DNA from: Chloroflexota bacterium
Lineage (GTDB): Bacteria; Chloroflexota; Dehalococcoidia; GIF9; UBA5629
Length of the DNA: 64,000 nucleotides
Direction of reading: 5' to 3'
NCBI GenBank assembly: GCA_016865855.1
Contig: VGNX01000001.1
Span: 107,711-171,710, forward strand
A model generated the notes under the pieces. It ran no database searches, was not told the origin of the DNA, and saw only the letters and a program-made list of their open reading frames with translations. Of this stretch, positions 29,920 through 41,800 are shown piece by piece (position 1 is the first letter of the stretch; each line of letters opens with the position of its first letter). A program made the position numbers and the translations under genes.

Positions 29920-30851
29920 AAGCAATGCCGACTAAGTTAAACTATACAGATAGTCTCAAAGACTATCTAAGGCTCGATCCCACAATCGAAGGCAATGTGG
30001 TGCGGGAGCTTAATACACACCTTGAGGACAAAAGCCACGAATTAATAGAATCCGGGCTCTCCGAAGAAGAAGCCACTGCAACTGCGGCAAAGCTTTTAGG
30101 TTCTCCACGAATCGTTTCTAAGCAAATGTACGAGGTATATAGCCAGGGTAGTTGGCGTCAAGCTCTTTTCGCTGCCTTGCCCCATCTTTTAGTTGCCGCA
30201 CTCTTCGCTATGCATTTCTGGCAAAATACATTTTGGCTAGTTGGAATGTTAGGTGCAATTACTGGCGCTGTAATTTATGGTTGGTGTCACGGTAAGCCAG
30301 CTTGGTTATTCCCCTGGCTGGGTTATTGCCTAATTCCGGTAATAGCTGTTGGCATCCTATTGATATATTTACCCGGCGGCTGGGTTTGGTTCGCTGCCAC
30401 TGCTTACGTTCCCTTAGCTCTACTCGTCATATTCTCCGTAACCAAGCAGACTATCAGAAAAGACTGGCTGTTTGCCTCATTAATGCTGCTTCCTATCCCT
30501 ATAGTGTTAGGTTGGATGCTAGCGCTAGAATTAGAAGATAAACTTATATGGCAAGAGCAACTTTTTGAGTTCGCCTCTCTGATTGCTTTGAGCTTTGCAG
30601 TGTTGGCACTAACCGTAGTCACTTTCATCCGCATCAGACAGCGTTGGGCCAAAGTCGGAGCTCTATTAACCCTGGAAGTGCTGACCCTGGTAATGATAGG
30701 TCTGGGTGGCAAGAGTGCTATTGGCTTCGGCGGATGGCTAATCCTCGCGTTATTAGCCTTACTACTTCTTCTTGGTCCGGCACTGCTGGAACGAAAAATA
30801 AGAGAGGCTGACCGGAAACCACTAAAGCTATCCAATAAATCAACTCGCTGA
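29916..30851 (+). CDS. Membrane protein with DUF1700/permease-prefix-like N-terminus
   Basis: HLEDKSHELIESGLSEEEATATAAKLLGSP followed by ~8 TM segments; overlaps padR stop. Confidence 0.75.
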   Translation: MKAMPTKLNYTDSLKDYLRLDPTIEGNVVRELNTHLEDKSHELIESGLSEEEATATAAKLLGSPRIVSKQMYEVYSQGSWRQALFAALPHLLVAALFAMHFWQNTFWLVGMLGAITGAVIYGWCHGKPAWLFPWLGYCLIPVIAVGILLIYLPGGWVWFAATAYVPLALLVIFSVTKQTIRKDWLFASLMLLPIPIVLGWMLALELEDKLIWQEQLFEFASLIALSFAVLALTVVTFIRIRQRWAKVGALLTLEVLTLVMIGLGGKSAIGFGGWLILALLALLLLLGPALLERKIREADRKPLKLSNKSTR

Positions 30852-30901
30852 CTTTTATCGTTCAAACCGGCAAGGCGAAATTAAAAAGAAAAGAGCTATT
30901 T

Positions 30902-31342
30902 CTACCTCCAAATTCCAAGTTTTGATTGTCTGGATTCTTTTTCCATCGCTTCCAAATAGACTTGATACTTAACATCAGGCGGATAGGCTATAGCCCAGGC
31001 ACAACCTTGCCTTACTATCTCGGCATTGATGAAGTCATCGCCAATATAAACGTAGCGCAGTAATCTTCCATAGCTATCTTTGTCTGAAATATCTCTCTCC
31101 AGCCTAACGTTCTTGCCCGCTACTAGCCCTTCATTTATCTGTTTCGCTTCCAAATAATAGAAGTCACCGCTTTCAGGGGCATCGATGCCAATATAACGCA
31201 CATGATAACCACCTTCAATAATAATAGTATCGCCATCGATAACTCTGGTCACCGTAGTCGTGCCAGATGGCTTCTGGCAAGCTAATGACAGCAATGAAAC
31301 GGTCAAGAGGAGCAGGATGACAAATCCGCTTCTAAAGCTCAT
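30902..31342 (-). CDS. Thermonuclease (SNase) family lipoprotein
   Basis: Lipobox LLSLACQ; TRVIDGDTIIIEGGYHVRYIGIDAPE. Confidence 0.88.
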   Translation of the reverse strand: MSFRSGFVILLLLTVSLLSLACQKPSGTTTVTRVIDGDTIIIEGGYHVRYIGIDAPESGDFYYLEAKQINEGLVAGKNVRLERDISDKDSYGRLLRYVYIGDDFINAEIVRQGCAWAIAYPPDVKYQVYLEAMEKESRQSKLGIWR

Positions 31343-31411
31343 TTTGCTTTAAGTCCAACGGCTCTTTTATGCTGCTGACCAGCAACAGGAAGGGAAAATA
31401 CCTAGTAACCT

Positions 31412-32452
31412 TTACCAAAGGCTTGACTGAGACGACTGCCCCTTCTTATAAGCAACTCCCAGGTGTTCGCAGGCAAGCCTGGTGGCTACTCTACCGCGAG
31501 GTTTCCTCTCTAGGAATCCTAATTGAAGAAGATATGGTTCGTAAACATCCATTATAGTATCTGCTTCCTCACTGATAGAAGCAGCAATAGTTTCCAGTCC
31601 GACTGGCCCACCATCGAATTTTTCAATTATAGTGCGCAGAACCTTGTGGTCTATCTCATCCAAACCAATATGATCTATCTCTAATTTGGAAAGTGCTTCA
31701 ATGGCAACAGATTCGGTAATCACCCCATTCGCCATTACTTGAGCATAGTCACGTACTCGTTTGAGAATCCTATTAGCTACTCGTGGTGTCCCTCGAGCTC
31801 GACAGGCAATTTCACTGACGCCAGCCTCGTCTATATCTATCTTGAGGATACTTGCTGAACGTCTTAAGATCTCCCTTATAGCCGGTTCATCATAGAAATC
31901 AAGGCGATAAACAGCACCGAATCTGTCCCTCAGAGGCGGGCTCATCAAGGCATAGCGTGTGGTAGCTCCAATCAAGGTAAAACGAGGTAGACTTAAGCGT
32001 AAACTCCTGGCACCTGGCCCCTTACCAAGAATTATATCTATGGCAAAATCTTCCATTGCTGGATAAAGTATTTCTTCCACCGGACGGCCGAGTCGGTGAA
32101 TCTCGTCAATAAAAAAACCATCGTTTTTTTGCAGATTAGTCAGGATAGCTGCCAAATCTCCGGGACGCTCTATAGCTGGCCCCGAGCTAACTCTGATATT
32201 GACTCCCATTTCAGCAGCGATAATGTAGGCTAATGTAGTCTTTCCTAAACCGGGTGGCCCGTAAAGAAGAATATGGTCTAAAGGTTCTCCGCGTTTCTGA
32301 GCAGCTGCAATAGCTATCTCGAGGTTACTCTTAACCTTCCCCTGTCCGATAAAATCACTCAGACGTCTGGGGCGAAGATTAGTGTCCAGTGAAACATCAT
32401 CAGCGCTGGGCTTACCTGATATTATCCGTGTCTTTACTTCCTTTTCTCTCAT
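31412..32452 (-). CDS. ruvB: Holliday junction branch migration helicase RuvB
   Basis: [23 protein letters not shown]...[21 protein letters not shown]. Confidence 0.97.
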   Translation of the reverse strand: MREKEVKTRIISGKPSADDVSLDTNLRPRRLSDFIGQGKVKSNLEIAIAAAQKRGEPLDHILLYGPPGLGKTTLAYIIAAEMGVNIRVSSGPAIERPGDLAAILTNLQKNDGFFIDEIHRLGRPVEEILYPAMEDFAIDIILGKGPGARSLRLSLPRFTLIGATTRYALMSPPLRDRFGAVYRLDFYDEPAIREILRRSASILKIDIDEAGVSEIACRARGTPRVANRILKRVRDYAQVMANGVITESVAIEALSKLEIDHIGLDEIDHKVLRTIIEKFDGGPVGLETIAASISEEADTIMDVYEPYLLQLGFLERKPRGRVATRLACEHLGVAYKKGQSSQSSLW

Positions 32453-32540
32453 TGCTCAGGAAGTCAACCAAAGGCTTATTTGCAATTATATCACATCAAG
32501 TATCAGCAAACTAAAGCCAATAGAAACGGGCGATTAATAG

Positions 32541-32570
32541 AAAAACCCTCGCTTGATGGCGAGGATTTTT
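32541..32570 (-). terminator. Probable rpoBC terminator, now separated from rpoC by the IS6 element
   Basis: aaaaaCCCTCGCttgatgGCGAGGattttt hairpin with T-tract. Confidence 0.6.
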
Positions 32571-32635
32571 GGGTTCTGTTATATCTTTGTTGAGAGTTTC
32601 GAGATAGAAAATATTAAGAAAGGAGGTTAAAACTA

Positions 32636-32815
32636 ATGAAAAGAAGTAGGAGAACTAACCTAATAGAGAAGATTCTTGTGAAGACAAGCAAGGCACAGCG
32701 TAAGGTTCAGAAACAGTTCATGGACAGTATTCTGCGATGTTCAACTCCAAGACTAGAACATATAGCTAAGAATGTCAAAGTCAAGAATCGTGGTAAAAGT
32801 ATCGTTGTAGAATAA
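32636..32815 (+). CDS. Small basic protein (59 aa), IS cargo
   Basis: MKRSRRTNLIEKILVKTSKAQRKVQKQFMDSILRCSTPRLEHIAKNVKVKNRGKSIVVE; perfect AGGAGG 8 nt upstream. Confidence 0.6.
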   Translation: MKRSRRTNLIEKILVKTSKAQRKVQKQFMDSILRCSTPRLEHIAKNVKVKNRGKSIVVE

Positions 32816-32824
32816 CATTACTAC

Positions 32825-33148
32825 TTATTTAGGATAAGCTTTGATGTATATAGGAAATTTCTTATATTTCCGAACGTGGTCATTTATGGCATCTCTCTCC
32901 ATCTCTCTTGGTGTCTCAAACATTCTCGCTTCTCGGTACTTAAAGTACTTGGCTTTAGGATATTTACTGTATGTAAGGTTATCTCTTAGATGTGCCATCA
33001 AGCGGCCACGAATATTTGACCTCCTACTACCTCCTATGTACACAGGAACTTTTCTTGTATCGCCCAAAAAATATATTCCTGTCATACTGTTCGATAATGC
33101 TTTGATATTGTCGAAGGTGAACTTATACCATCTTCCTTCTACTGGCAT
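32825..33148 (-). CDS. GIY-YIG nuclease domain protein, IS cargo
   Basis: TGIYFLGDTRKVPVYIGGSRRSNIRGRLMAHLRDNL; start at MPVEGRWYKF with GGAGAG RBS. Confidence 0.8.
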   Translation of the reverse strand: MPVEGRWYKFTFDNIKALSNSMTGIYFLGDTRKVPVYIGGSRRSNIRGRLMAHLRDNLTYSKYPKAKYFKYREARMFETPREMERDAINDHVRKYKKFPIYIKAYPK

Positions 33149-33226
33149 ATCACTCTCCCATATCTTTGTTGACGCTATTTTAGCAGTCTTGTACCCTTTA
33201 GTAAATATCATATCAAGAGGTACAAG

Positions 33227-34324
33227 ATGTCCCAATACACTTATTTTAGAGGTGTCGACGTGGAAACTGGCAAGTACGCAACGATTATGACAAAACACGA
33301 ACCTGAATTATTGACTTGTAAGCACTGTAGTTCCAATGATGTAGTGAGATTCGGACACTATAAGGATACGCAGTACTATTGGTGCAATAATTGCAGGCGT
33401 AAGTTTAGCATTGCCGACACTTTGCCAAAGATGAAGACACCCATTAACCAGATAGCATCAGCACTTGGTATGTACTACGATGGTCTGTCTATTAACAAGA
33501 TACGTTACCAGCTAAAACACCTATACAATACAGATGTCTCCGACTTTGCTGTTTATAACTGGATAACAAGATTTACTAGAGATGCTATTGTGATAACCAG
33601 TCAATATAAACCAAATACAGGCTATGTCTGGCTCTGTGATGAGACTGTGATAAAAATATCAGGTAAGAAGTACTGGTTGATTAGTGTTATTGATATTAAG
33701 ACAAGATTCCTTTTGGCTTCAAGATTATCACACTATCGCAGAGTCGAGGATATACAGGAAACACTAAAGGAAGCATACAATCGCTCTGGAATGATACCGA
33801 AAGTTCTGATGACAGACCGTCTTCAAGCCTATATCTATGCTATACCTATGACGTTTGGAGATAAAGCCAAACATCTACGAGTTAAGAAACTTACAGCTAA
33901 GCCAAGTAGTAGCATAATTGAGCGTATGCAAGGAACAATTAAGGACAGAATCAAGACTATGAGAGGGCTTAAGAGCTTGAGCACAGCTAGACTGATACTT
34001 AATGGCTTTCTGATAAATTACAACTATTTTAGACCACACGAAACACTTTCCCAACAAGAGCTAACTACACCAGCACAGAAAGCTGGAATTAAATTCCCAT
34101 ACAGCAACTGGGAATCACTGATTAGGCATAGCCGAGAAGCCAAAGCACAGATATTTACCAAGCCACTAATACCAGTGTTAAAGGAGTTACCATTAACAGA
34201 AGTACAAAAGAAAAGAATTGTTGCCCGCCAAAAACAGCGTGATTTGCTTGAGAGCATAAGGAAGCAGCTAGCCAAAACTAGGCAAGATAAAATCACACCA
34301 AGTTTAAGGAGTACAAGACTATGA
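33227..34324 (+). CDS. IS6 family DDE transposase with N-terminal zinc ribbon
   Basis: CKHCSSNDVVRFGHYKDTQYYWCNNCRRKFS; YVWLCDETVIKISGKKYWLISVIDIKTRFLLA; VLMTDRLQAY; SIIERMQGTIKDRIKTMRGLKS. Confidence 0.92.
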   Translation: MSQYTYFRGVDVETGKYATIMTKHEPELLTCKHCSSNDVVRFGHYKDTQYYWCNNCRRKFSIADTLPKMKTPINQIASALGMYYDGLSINKIRYQLKHLYNTDVSDFAVYNWITRFTRDAIVITSQYKPNTGYVWLCDETVIKISGKKYWLISVIDIKTRFLLASRLSHYRRVEDIQETLKEAYNRSGMIPKVLMTDRLQAYIYAIPMTFGDKAKHLRVKKLTAKPSSSIIERMQGTIKDRIKTMRGLKSLSTARLILNGFLINYNYFRPHETLSQQELTTPAQKAGIKFPYSNWESLIRHSREAKAQIFTKPLIPVLKELPLTEVQKKRIVARQKQRDLLESIRKQLAKTRQDKITPSLRSTRL

Positions 34325-34812
34325 TAAGGAATCTTTATCCCTTCATTCGTAAGTATTCTAATGAAAGAATTTTAATGAAGCCCAAAGATTTTAAGATTTG
34401 GGTGGAACAGGAATTCCGAGTTCGATACCTAGATAGGTGCATATCTTGTCGAGCAAAAGAATTGTCGCTTGATGACAGTACAACATTTGCTCAACATTAT
34501 TCTGAATTAGCTTCAGACGTTGCGTTTCAGAGAGAGGCTTGGGAGTTATTTTTACAGGCTGTGGATAAGCTAGACAGGGATAGCCAAGAATTCCTACCAA
34601 TTCGCAGATATTATAAGCAGGACACTTTGGTTCGTCATTTGGTAAATCGCTTTGTCTCATTTATAACTGCCCCTTTCCTTTCCGTAAATCAGTTGTTTCG
34701 TATCAAAAGTCGAAATATGAAAGTACCAAGACATAGCGGAACTAATAAAAATATCAGCAAACAAGCCAATGACAACAAGAGCTATAGCGAATTAAACCCA
34801 AAATCTCATTAA
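34321..34812 (+). CDS. Hypothetical protein, translationally coupled (ATGA) to transposase
   Basis: 163-aa ORF starting on the transposase stop codon; inside the TIRs. Confidence 0.45.
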   Translation: MIRNLYPFIRKYSNERILMKPKDFKIWVEQEFRVRYLDRCISCRAKELSLDDSTTFAQHYSELASDVAFQREAWELFLQAVDKLDRDSQEFLPIRRYYKQDTLVRHLVNRFVSFITAPFLSVNQLFRIKSRNMKVPRHSGTNKNISKQANDNKSYSELNPKSH

Positions 34813-34915
34813 GGTAATTTATCATGTTCAGTAGATATAATCAACAAAGATATAACAGAACCGATTTTTGAAACCACAAGTTCTAACTTAATATAAATTA
34901 TCCCTAGCCTCTAGC

Positions 34916-37900
34916 TCAGGTGAGCAGCTTTTCTTCCGGCACCACTGAAACATCGATTTGTGGAGCTACTGCTTCACCTTCCTCAGCCGTGGGTAAAGCC
35001 TGAGATGGAATAAGTTTACCAATAATTACGTTTTCCTTTAGCCCGAGAAGCCTGTCTGTTCTCCCCCAAATTGCCGCTTCAGTAAGCACTCGCGTAGTTT
35101 CCTGGAAAGACGCAGCAGCTAGCCAACTACTTGTGTTTAACGAAGCACGAGTAATCCCGAGGAGAACAGTTTGAGCGGTAGCTGGTTCACCCCCTTCAGC
35201 CAAAACCTTAGCATTTATACTCTCGTACTCAAAGCGATCGACTAGGTCTCCGGAAAGAAGCTCGGTGTCACCCGGGGATTCGACACGCACTCGTCTAAGC
35301 ATCTGGCGGATAATAATTTCGATATGTTTATCATTAATGCTTACGCCCTGCGAGCGATAGACCCTTTGCACCTCTTCACCCAAATACTGCTGCACTGCTT
35401 CCCTCCCCATAATACGTAGAATATCCTGTGGATCAACAGCACCATCAATTAACTGGTCTCCAGCTTTCACCCTATCGCCCGATTTAATGCGAATGTGGCT
35501 CCCGGAGGGAATTATATACTCTCGCTCTTCCACCTCTTCATATTTGATATAAAGGTGACCATCCTCAACAACTACATTACCAGCAACTCTAGCTATCACC
35601 GGATGCTCTTCAATAACTGCTGGTTTCTTGCTTTTGGTTGGTTTTTTAGACAACTTAGGTGCTAGAGTAGCAAGCCTTGTTCCGGCCTCGACCCGCTGCC
35701 CATTACTTACAACCACCTCCGCTCCCGATGGCAACGTATATTCATCTAAATATGATTCAGAACTGGTGACTCTGATTTTCCGCACATCTTGAGTCTCAAT
35801 TACCTCTGCAATACCATCTATTTCAGAAAGAACAGCCAATCCTTTTGGCACCCTGGCTTCAAACAGTTCCTCTACCCGTGGTAAACCACTGGTAATATCA
35901 GCCCCAACTACACCTCCCGTATGGAAGGTGCGCAATGTAAGCTGAGTGCCCGGCTCCCCAATACTCTGGGCGGTAATAATGCCTACTGCAGTGCCAGTTT
36001 CCACTAGCCCTATTCTGGCAAGATCGCGTCCGTAACAGTATTGGCAGATACCACGGCGGGAATGACAACTAAGCGGTGACCTCACACATACTTGATTAAT
36101 ACCAGCCTCGGTAATTCGTTTTGCCTTTTCCTCGTCAATTTCCTCATTCCTGCGTACAATAATCTCACCCGTACTCGAATCAGTAATATCAGCTGCAGCT
36201 AAACGCCCGACTAGCCGCTCACTGAAGGGAGCTAACAATTCTTTCTCAGTTTTCTCAAATAGCCAAATACCCTCTTCAGTACCACAATCTTCTTCGAATA
36301 TGATCAAATCTTGAGCCACATCAATAAGGCGGCGGGTAAGATAACCCGCATCTGAAGTCCTCAAAGCAGTGTCAGCCAATCCTTTGCGAGCCCCGTGAGT
36401 GGATATAAAATACTCCATCACCGAGAGCCCTTCACGAAAGCTTGACTTGATAGGGAAATCGATTATCCTTCCTGCAGGATCAGTCATTAAACCTCGCATA
36501 CCAGCCATTTGCCTGATTTGCGAAATATTTCCTTTCGCCCCTGAGGTTGCCATCATATATACACCGCCATAGCGGTCCAAGGATTGGGAGATGGTTTCTG
36601 TGATTTTGTCCGTAGCCTCTGTCCAGACTTGAATTGCACCGCTGTAGCGCTCATCCTCGGTTATCAGCCCTCGGTTAAACTGGCTTTCGATAACAGCTAT
36701 TTTCTCATCACCCTCTTCAAGAAGCTTTGCTTTATCTCGAGGCACTTCGATGTCCTTCGCAGCAATGGTGGTGCCCGATTTAGTAGCATATTCGAAGCCG
36801 AGCTGCTTAAGATTGTCAAGCATAGTAACGGTGGGGGCACTTCCCAACAAACGATAGCAGTCTAACACCAAGCGCTTCAAAGTAGCTTTGTCCATTACTT
36901 GATTATAGAATCGAAATTCAGGAGGTAAAACCTCATTGAACAAAATTCGACCAACACTGGTCTTTAATCTCTGTCCGTCTCCATCTTTGTTTCTTGCCTC
37001 TATTTCAGCATCCAAGCTGACAATTCCTAATTCATAGGCCAGCTTAGCTTCTTCAAAGTCGCAAAAAACCATCCCTTCACCCTTAGCCCCAAGTCTAGTA
37101 TTGGTGAGATAATAACAACCCAGAACCATATCCAAAGTTGGCGTCATTACCGGCTCGCCGCAACTCGGCAGCAACATGTTATAGATGCTAAGCATCTTAT
37201 CTCTAGCTTCTTTCACTGCCGCCCGAGAAAGAGGCACATGAACCGCCATCTGGTCACCATCAAAATCAGCATTAAAGGCAGTACACACTAAAGGATGGAT
37301 CTGGATAGCACTGCCATCAATAAGTACAGGCTCAAAAGCTTGGACACTCAATCTATGCAATGTTGGAGCTCGATTAAGCAACACCGGGTGCTCTTTAACC
37401 ACTTCTGCCAGAATATCCCACACCTCGGGTCTAGCTTTCTCCACCTGTCTTCGAGCACTCTTGATGTTATGAGCATAGCCTTGTTCGATCAACCGACGCA
37501 TAACAAAAGGCTTGAACAACTCCAAGGCCATGTGCTTGGGCAAACCACATTGATGGAGCTTCAATTCAGGGCCAACAACAATAACTGAACGACCACTATA
37601 GTCTACTCGTTTACCCAAAAGGTTCTGGCGAAAACGACCCTGTTTACCTCGAAGCATGTCAGACAGCGATTTTAATTTATGAGTGCCGCTCATTATCGGC
37701 ACTCGTCCCTTTCGCCCGCTGTCAATAAGTGCGTCCACGGCCTCTTGAAGCATACGCTTTTCATTGCGGATGATAATTTCTGGAGCTCCTAAATCAATCA
37801 GTCGCCTGAGACGATTATTGCGATTGATCACACGTCGGTAAAGATCATTAAGGTCGCTGGTGGCGAATCGGCCTCCGTCTAACTGAACGATGGGTCGAAG

Positions 37901-38830
37901 CTCCGGGGGTAATACTGGAAGCACAGTCAATATCATCCACTCAGGCTTATTGCCACTGCGCCAGAAAGCTTCAACTACCCGCAATCGCTTGCTGGCCTTC
38001 TTGCGCCGTTGCCCTGAACTCGACCGGACTTCTTCAATGAGTTCCCGACGCAACTTTTCAAGATCAATGCCTTTAAGAACATCAAGGATGGCTTCCGCCC
38101 CCATGCCTATTTCAAAAAAGTCGCCGAATTCCTGCTTAAGCTCTTGATATTGGCTCTCTGTAAGAAGCTTCAGCGGTTTCAGATTCTCTAGCTCTGACAT
38201 TTTGTCGTGGAACTCGCCTCCAAGTTCACCTCTTTTATCAACAAACTCGCGTCGTAGCTGATTTATCTTTTCTAAAGCTTCTTGGTCTGGATCCGACTGA
38301 ACTTTCGCTTCTATCTCCGCAACCTGATTCTCTAACAACCGCCCTCCCTCAGCAATCTGCTGTGAGAGCCTCTCTTTAAGTTCTTTAATCCTTTCATCAC
38401 GCGCCGATTCATTAACCGAGGTAACGATATATTGCGCAAAGTAAAGTACACGCTCCAGGTTTCGGGGGGAAACATCAAGAAGCAATGCCAGCCGACTGGG
38501 CACCCCTTTAGCAAACCAAATGTGAGCCAGCGGAGCAGCCAACTCGATATGGCCCATACGCGTCCGGCGTACCCTCGAATGCTCTACCGCAACTCCACAT
38601 CTATCACAGGTAATACCACGATAGCGTATCTTCTTATACTTCCCACAATAACATTCATAATTCTTAGTTGGTCCGAAAATTCTTTCACAGAAAAGTCCGT
38701 CTTTTTCCGGTTTTAGGGTTCGATAATTGATTGTTTCAGGCTCAGTTACCTCGCCGTAGGACCAGCTTTTAATTTGCTCTGGCGAAGCCAGTGAAATACG
38801 GATTGCATTAAAATCATTAACCTCAGCCAT
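34916..38830 (-). CDS. rpoC: DNA-directed RNA polymerase subunit beta'
   Basis: [16 protein letters not shown]; zinc-binding [30 protein letters not shown]. Confidence 0.98.
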   Translation of the reverse strand: MAEVNDFNAIRISLASPEQIKSWSYGEVTEPETINYRTLKPEKDGLFCERIFGPTKNYECYCGKYKKIRYRGITCDRCGVAVEHSRVRRTRMGHIELAAPLAHIWFAKGVPSRLALLLDVSPRNLERVLYFAQYIVTSVNESARDERIKELKERLSQQIAEGGRLLENQVAEIEAKVQSDPDQEALEKINQLRREFVDKRGELGGEFHDKMSELENLKPLKLLTESQYQELKQEFGDFFEIGMGAEAILDVLKGIDLEKLRRELIEEVRSSSGQRRKKASKRLRVVEAFWRSGNKPEWMILTVLPVLPPELRPIVQLDGGRFATSDLNDLYRRVINRNNRLRRLIDLGAPEIIIRNEKRMLQEAVDALIDSGRKGRVPIMSGTHKLKSLSDMLRGKQGRFRQNLLGKRVDYSGRSVIVVGPELKLHQCGLPKHMALELFKPFVMRRLIEQGYAHNIKSARRQVEKARPEVWDILAEVVKEHPVLLNRAPTLHRLSVQAFEPVLIDGSAIQIHPLVCTAFNADFDGDQMAVHVPLSRAAVKEARDKMLSIYNMLLPSCGEPVMTPTLDMVLGCYYLTNTRLGAKGEGMVFCDFEEAKLAYELGIVSLDAEIEARNKDGDGQRLKTSVGRILFNEVLPPEFRFYNQVMDKATLKRLVLDCYRLLGSAPTVTMLDNLKQLGFEYATKSGTTIAAKDIEVPRDKAKLLEEGDEKIAVIESQFNRGLITEDERYSGAIQVWTEATDKITETISQSLDRYGGVYMMATSGAKGNISQIRQMAGMRGLMTDPAGRIIDFPIKSSFREGLSVMEYFISTHGARKGLADTALRTSDAGYLTRRLIDVAQDLIIFEEDCGTEEGIWLFEKTEKELLAPFSERLVGRLAAADITDSSTGEIIVRRNEEIDEEKAKRITEAGINQVCVRSPLSCHSRRGICQYCYGRDLARIGLVETGTAVGIITAQSIGEPGTQLTLRTFHTGGVVGADITSGLPRVEELFEARVPKGLAVLSEIDGIAEVIETQDVRKIRVTSSESYLDEYTLPSGAEVVVSNGQRVEAGTRLATLAPKLSKKPTKSKKPAVIEEHPVIARVAGNVVVEDGHLYIKYEEVEEREYIIPSGSHIRIKSGDRVKAGDQLIDGAVDPQDILRIMGREAVQQYLGEEVQRVYRSQGVSINDKHIEIIIRQMLRRVRVESPGDTELLSGDLVDRFEYESINAKVLAEGGEPATAQTVLLGITRASLNTSSWLAAASFQETTRVLTEAAIWGRTDRLLGLKENVIIGKLIPSQALPTAEEGEAVAPQIDVSVVPEEKLLT

Positions 38831-38839
38831 CTGTCTCCT

Positions 38840-41800
38840 TTAGCTCAAACCTCTGAGCTTAGTACCAATTTTCTTCCTCTCTTCCAGGAAACTTACCATT
38901 TCCTCCTCTTCATTAAGTAGCTCAACGGCTAGACATAAGCTACGTAATTCCATAAAAAGAACTTTAAATGATTCAGGGACACCCGGTTGAAATATATCTT
39001 CACCTTTAACAAGGGACTCATAAGCTTTGGCTCGACCGGCTACATCGTCTGACTTAACAGTGAGCAGTTCCTGAAGCGTATGACTGGCACCATAGGCTTC
39101 CAATGCCCATACCTCCATCTCGCCAAATCGTTGCCCACCAAATTGAGCCTTTCCACCAAGAGGTTGCTGTGTGATTAGAGAATAAGGGCCAGTAGACCGA
39201 GCATGCACCTTGTCCTCAACAAGGTGAATTAGCTTCATCATGTAAATACTGCCTACAGTCACCGGTTGGTCGAACGGCTCGCCGGTTCGCCCGTCATGAA
39301 GAGTAACTTTGCCGAATATAGGCGGCGATTGTCTCTGTTCAAGGTAAACCTTTTCTACAATCCCTTCTACTTCCTCATCACTGAGTCCATAAACCTTAAC
39401 ACCCAGGGTTTCAAGCCATAAGCGAAGGCAAACTTTCCTCGCCTCCCTAGGATAGCGATCATCGAATACTTTCTCAGCGTTATAACCATTATCAGCAAGC
39501 CAAGTCTTAGCCTGATTAAGTTCAACAGTGTTAGAATCACCTTGACTTGCCCGGTTAATTACGCCTGCCTGCTGAACTATCCATGCCCTAGCTAAAGCAT
39601 CCTCAATGGCAATATCATTAGCTCCATCAAAAATCGGATTGAGCACTTTAAGACCTAGTGTTTCAGCAGCCCAGCCTAAGTGGGTCTCTAGGATTTGCCC
39701 TATATTCATGCGTGACGGGACACCAATGGGATTAAGGATTATATCCACTGGCCTACCATCAGGTAGGAAAGGCAGATCTCCCTCAGGTAAGATACAGGAT
39801 ATAACGCCTTTGTTACCATGTCTTCCAGCCATTTTGTCTCCCACAGAGATTTTCCGTTTCTGTGCAACCCACACCCGTATTAGACAATAAACACCCGCAG
39901 GTAAATCACTATGATTATCACGAGAGAAAACCCTGACATCGATCACCTTCCCACATTCGCCATGTGGCACCCTCAAAGAGCTATCCTTTACCTCACGGGC
40001 CTTCTCACCAAAGATAGCCCGTAGCAGTTTCTCCTCAGCAGTTAACTCGGTCTCTCCTTTGGGACTGATCTTGCCCACTAAGATGGACCCTGGACCGACT
40101 TCAGCACCTATCCGGATGATGCCAGATTCATCCAAATCACGCAGACTCTCCTCCCCTACATTGGGTATATCTCTAGTAATCTCCTCTGTGCCCAGTTTTG
40201 TCTCGCGAGCCTCTATTTCATACTTCTCAATGTGGATTGAGGTAAATCTATCGTTTTTCACCAGTCTATCACTAATGATAATTGCGTCTTCAAAATTGTA
40301 TCCCCGCCAGCTCATAAAGGCGCAAAGGATATTTTGCCCTAAGGCAAGTTCACCACAATCTGTCGCTGAACCATCGGCTATAACTTGCTCCTTTTTGACT
40401 TTATCGCCTTTTGACACTACAGGACGCTGATTGACACAAGTTCCTTGATTAGTTCGAACAAATTTCATTAACGGATAGACATGCTCATTCCCATTCTCTT
40501 TAGCAATCGTGACTTGAGTACTGTCAACTGAAACAACTTCACCATCCTCCCTGGCAAATACAACCTGTCCACTATACTTAGCTACTTCTTTTTCCATCCC
40601 AGTGGCTATTAATGGGGCTTCGGGGCGAAGTAGAGGCACAGCCTGGCGCTGCATGTTTGACCCCATCAGAGCCCTATTAGCATCATCATGCTCAAGAAAA
40701 GGTATAAGGGAAGTAGTGACACTAAAAACTTGCTTCGGTGAAACATCCATGAAATCTATCTTATCTGCAGGTTCCTTAAGATATTTGCCCCCTCTTATGA
40801 CACCGATTCTATCCTCAATGAATTCGTTTCTTTGGTTAAGAAGAGCATTAGCCTGAGCAATCGCATATCGCTCTTCTTCGTCGGCGGTCAGATAGACAAT
40901 TTGTTCAGAGACGAAAGGAACAACTCTTATGGTTTGAGAAGACAAAGAGGCTATCTTTTTAGCAATCTCTTTAGTAATTAGAGTCCTTTTAGAAACAATG
41001 ATATCCCCTTTCGAGTCAGTTATGTCCTCCAAGACTGACCTATTTATCAAGTTTTCAACGGTATTAGGCACCTCGTGGATGACCTTACGGTAAGGTGTCT
41101 GTATAAAGCCATAGTCATTAATTGACGCATAAGTAGCCAGAGAGCCGATAAGGCCGATATTTGGCCCTTCCGGTGTCTCTATAGGACAGATTTTTCCGTA
41201 ATGAGAATGGTGCACATCGCGAACATCAAAACCGGCACGCTCACGGGACAGCCCACCCGGCCCCATTGCTGAGAGACGACGCTTATGAGTCAGTTCAGCC
41301 AATGGGTTAGTTTGGTCCATGAATTGAGAGAGTTGTGAACCCCCGAAAAACTCCCTCACAGCAGCAACTATAGGGCGGTTATTAATTAAAGTAGCTGGGG
41401 TGGCAGCTTCAGGGCCAACAATGCTCATGCGTTCCTTAATTGCCCGCTCTAAACGTAGCAACCCGATACGAAACTGGTTCTGTATAAGGTGCCCTGCCGT
41501 CCGTACTCGCCGATTACGTAGGTGATCAATGTCATCCGGTTCCTCCTTACCGTTATTGACCTTGATAATGCGCCGTACTATTTCTATAAAATCTTCCTTG
41601 GTTAGGCAGCGGCAACGCTCATCAATATCAAGACCTAATCTATTGTTGAGCTTATATCGTCCAACTCTACCCAAGTCATAACGTCTGGGATTGAAGAAAA
41701 GATTATTCAGAAGGGTTTGAGCATTCTCATGAGTAGGCGGCTCACCAGGGCGCAAACGCTTATAGATATCAACCAGAGCTTTTTCTCTGGTACTGACAGA

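Larger units (their letters stand above)
32572..34862. mobile_element. IS6-family element with cargo (2291 bp)
   Basis: Perfect 22-bp TIR GGTTCTGTTATATCTTTGTTGA (32572-32593 / 34841-34862), 8-bp TSD GATTTTTG (32564-32571 / 34863-34870), encloses DDE transposase. Confidence 0.93.

Noticed and set aside
31369-31557. 62-aa + strand ORF over the ruvB 3' end
   Set aside because: Antisense to ruvB, no recognisable domain.
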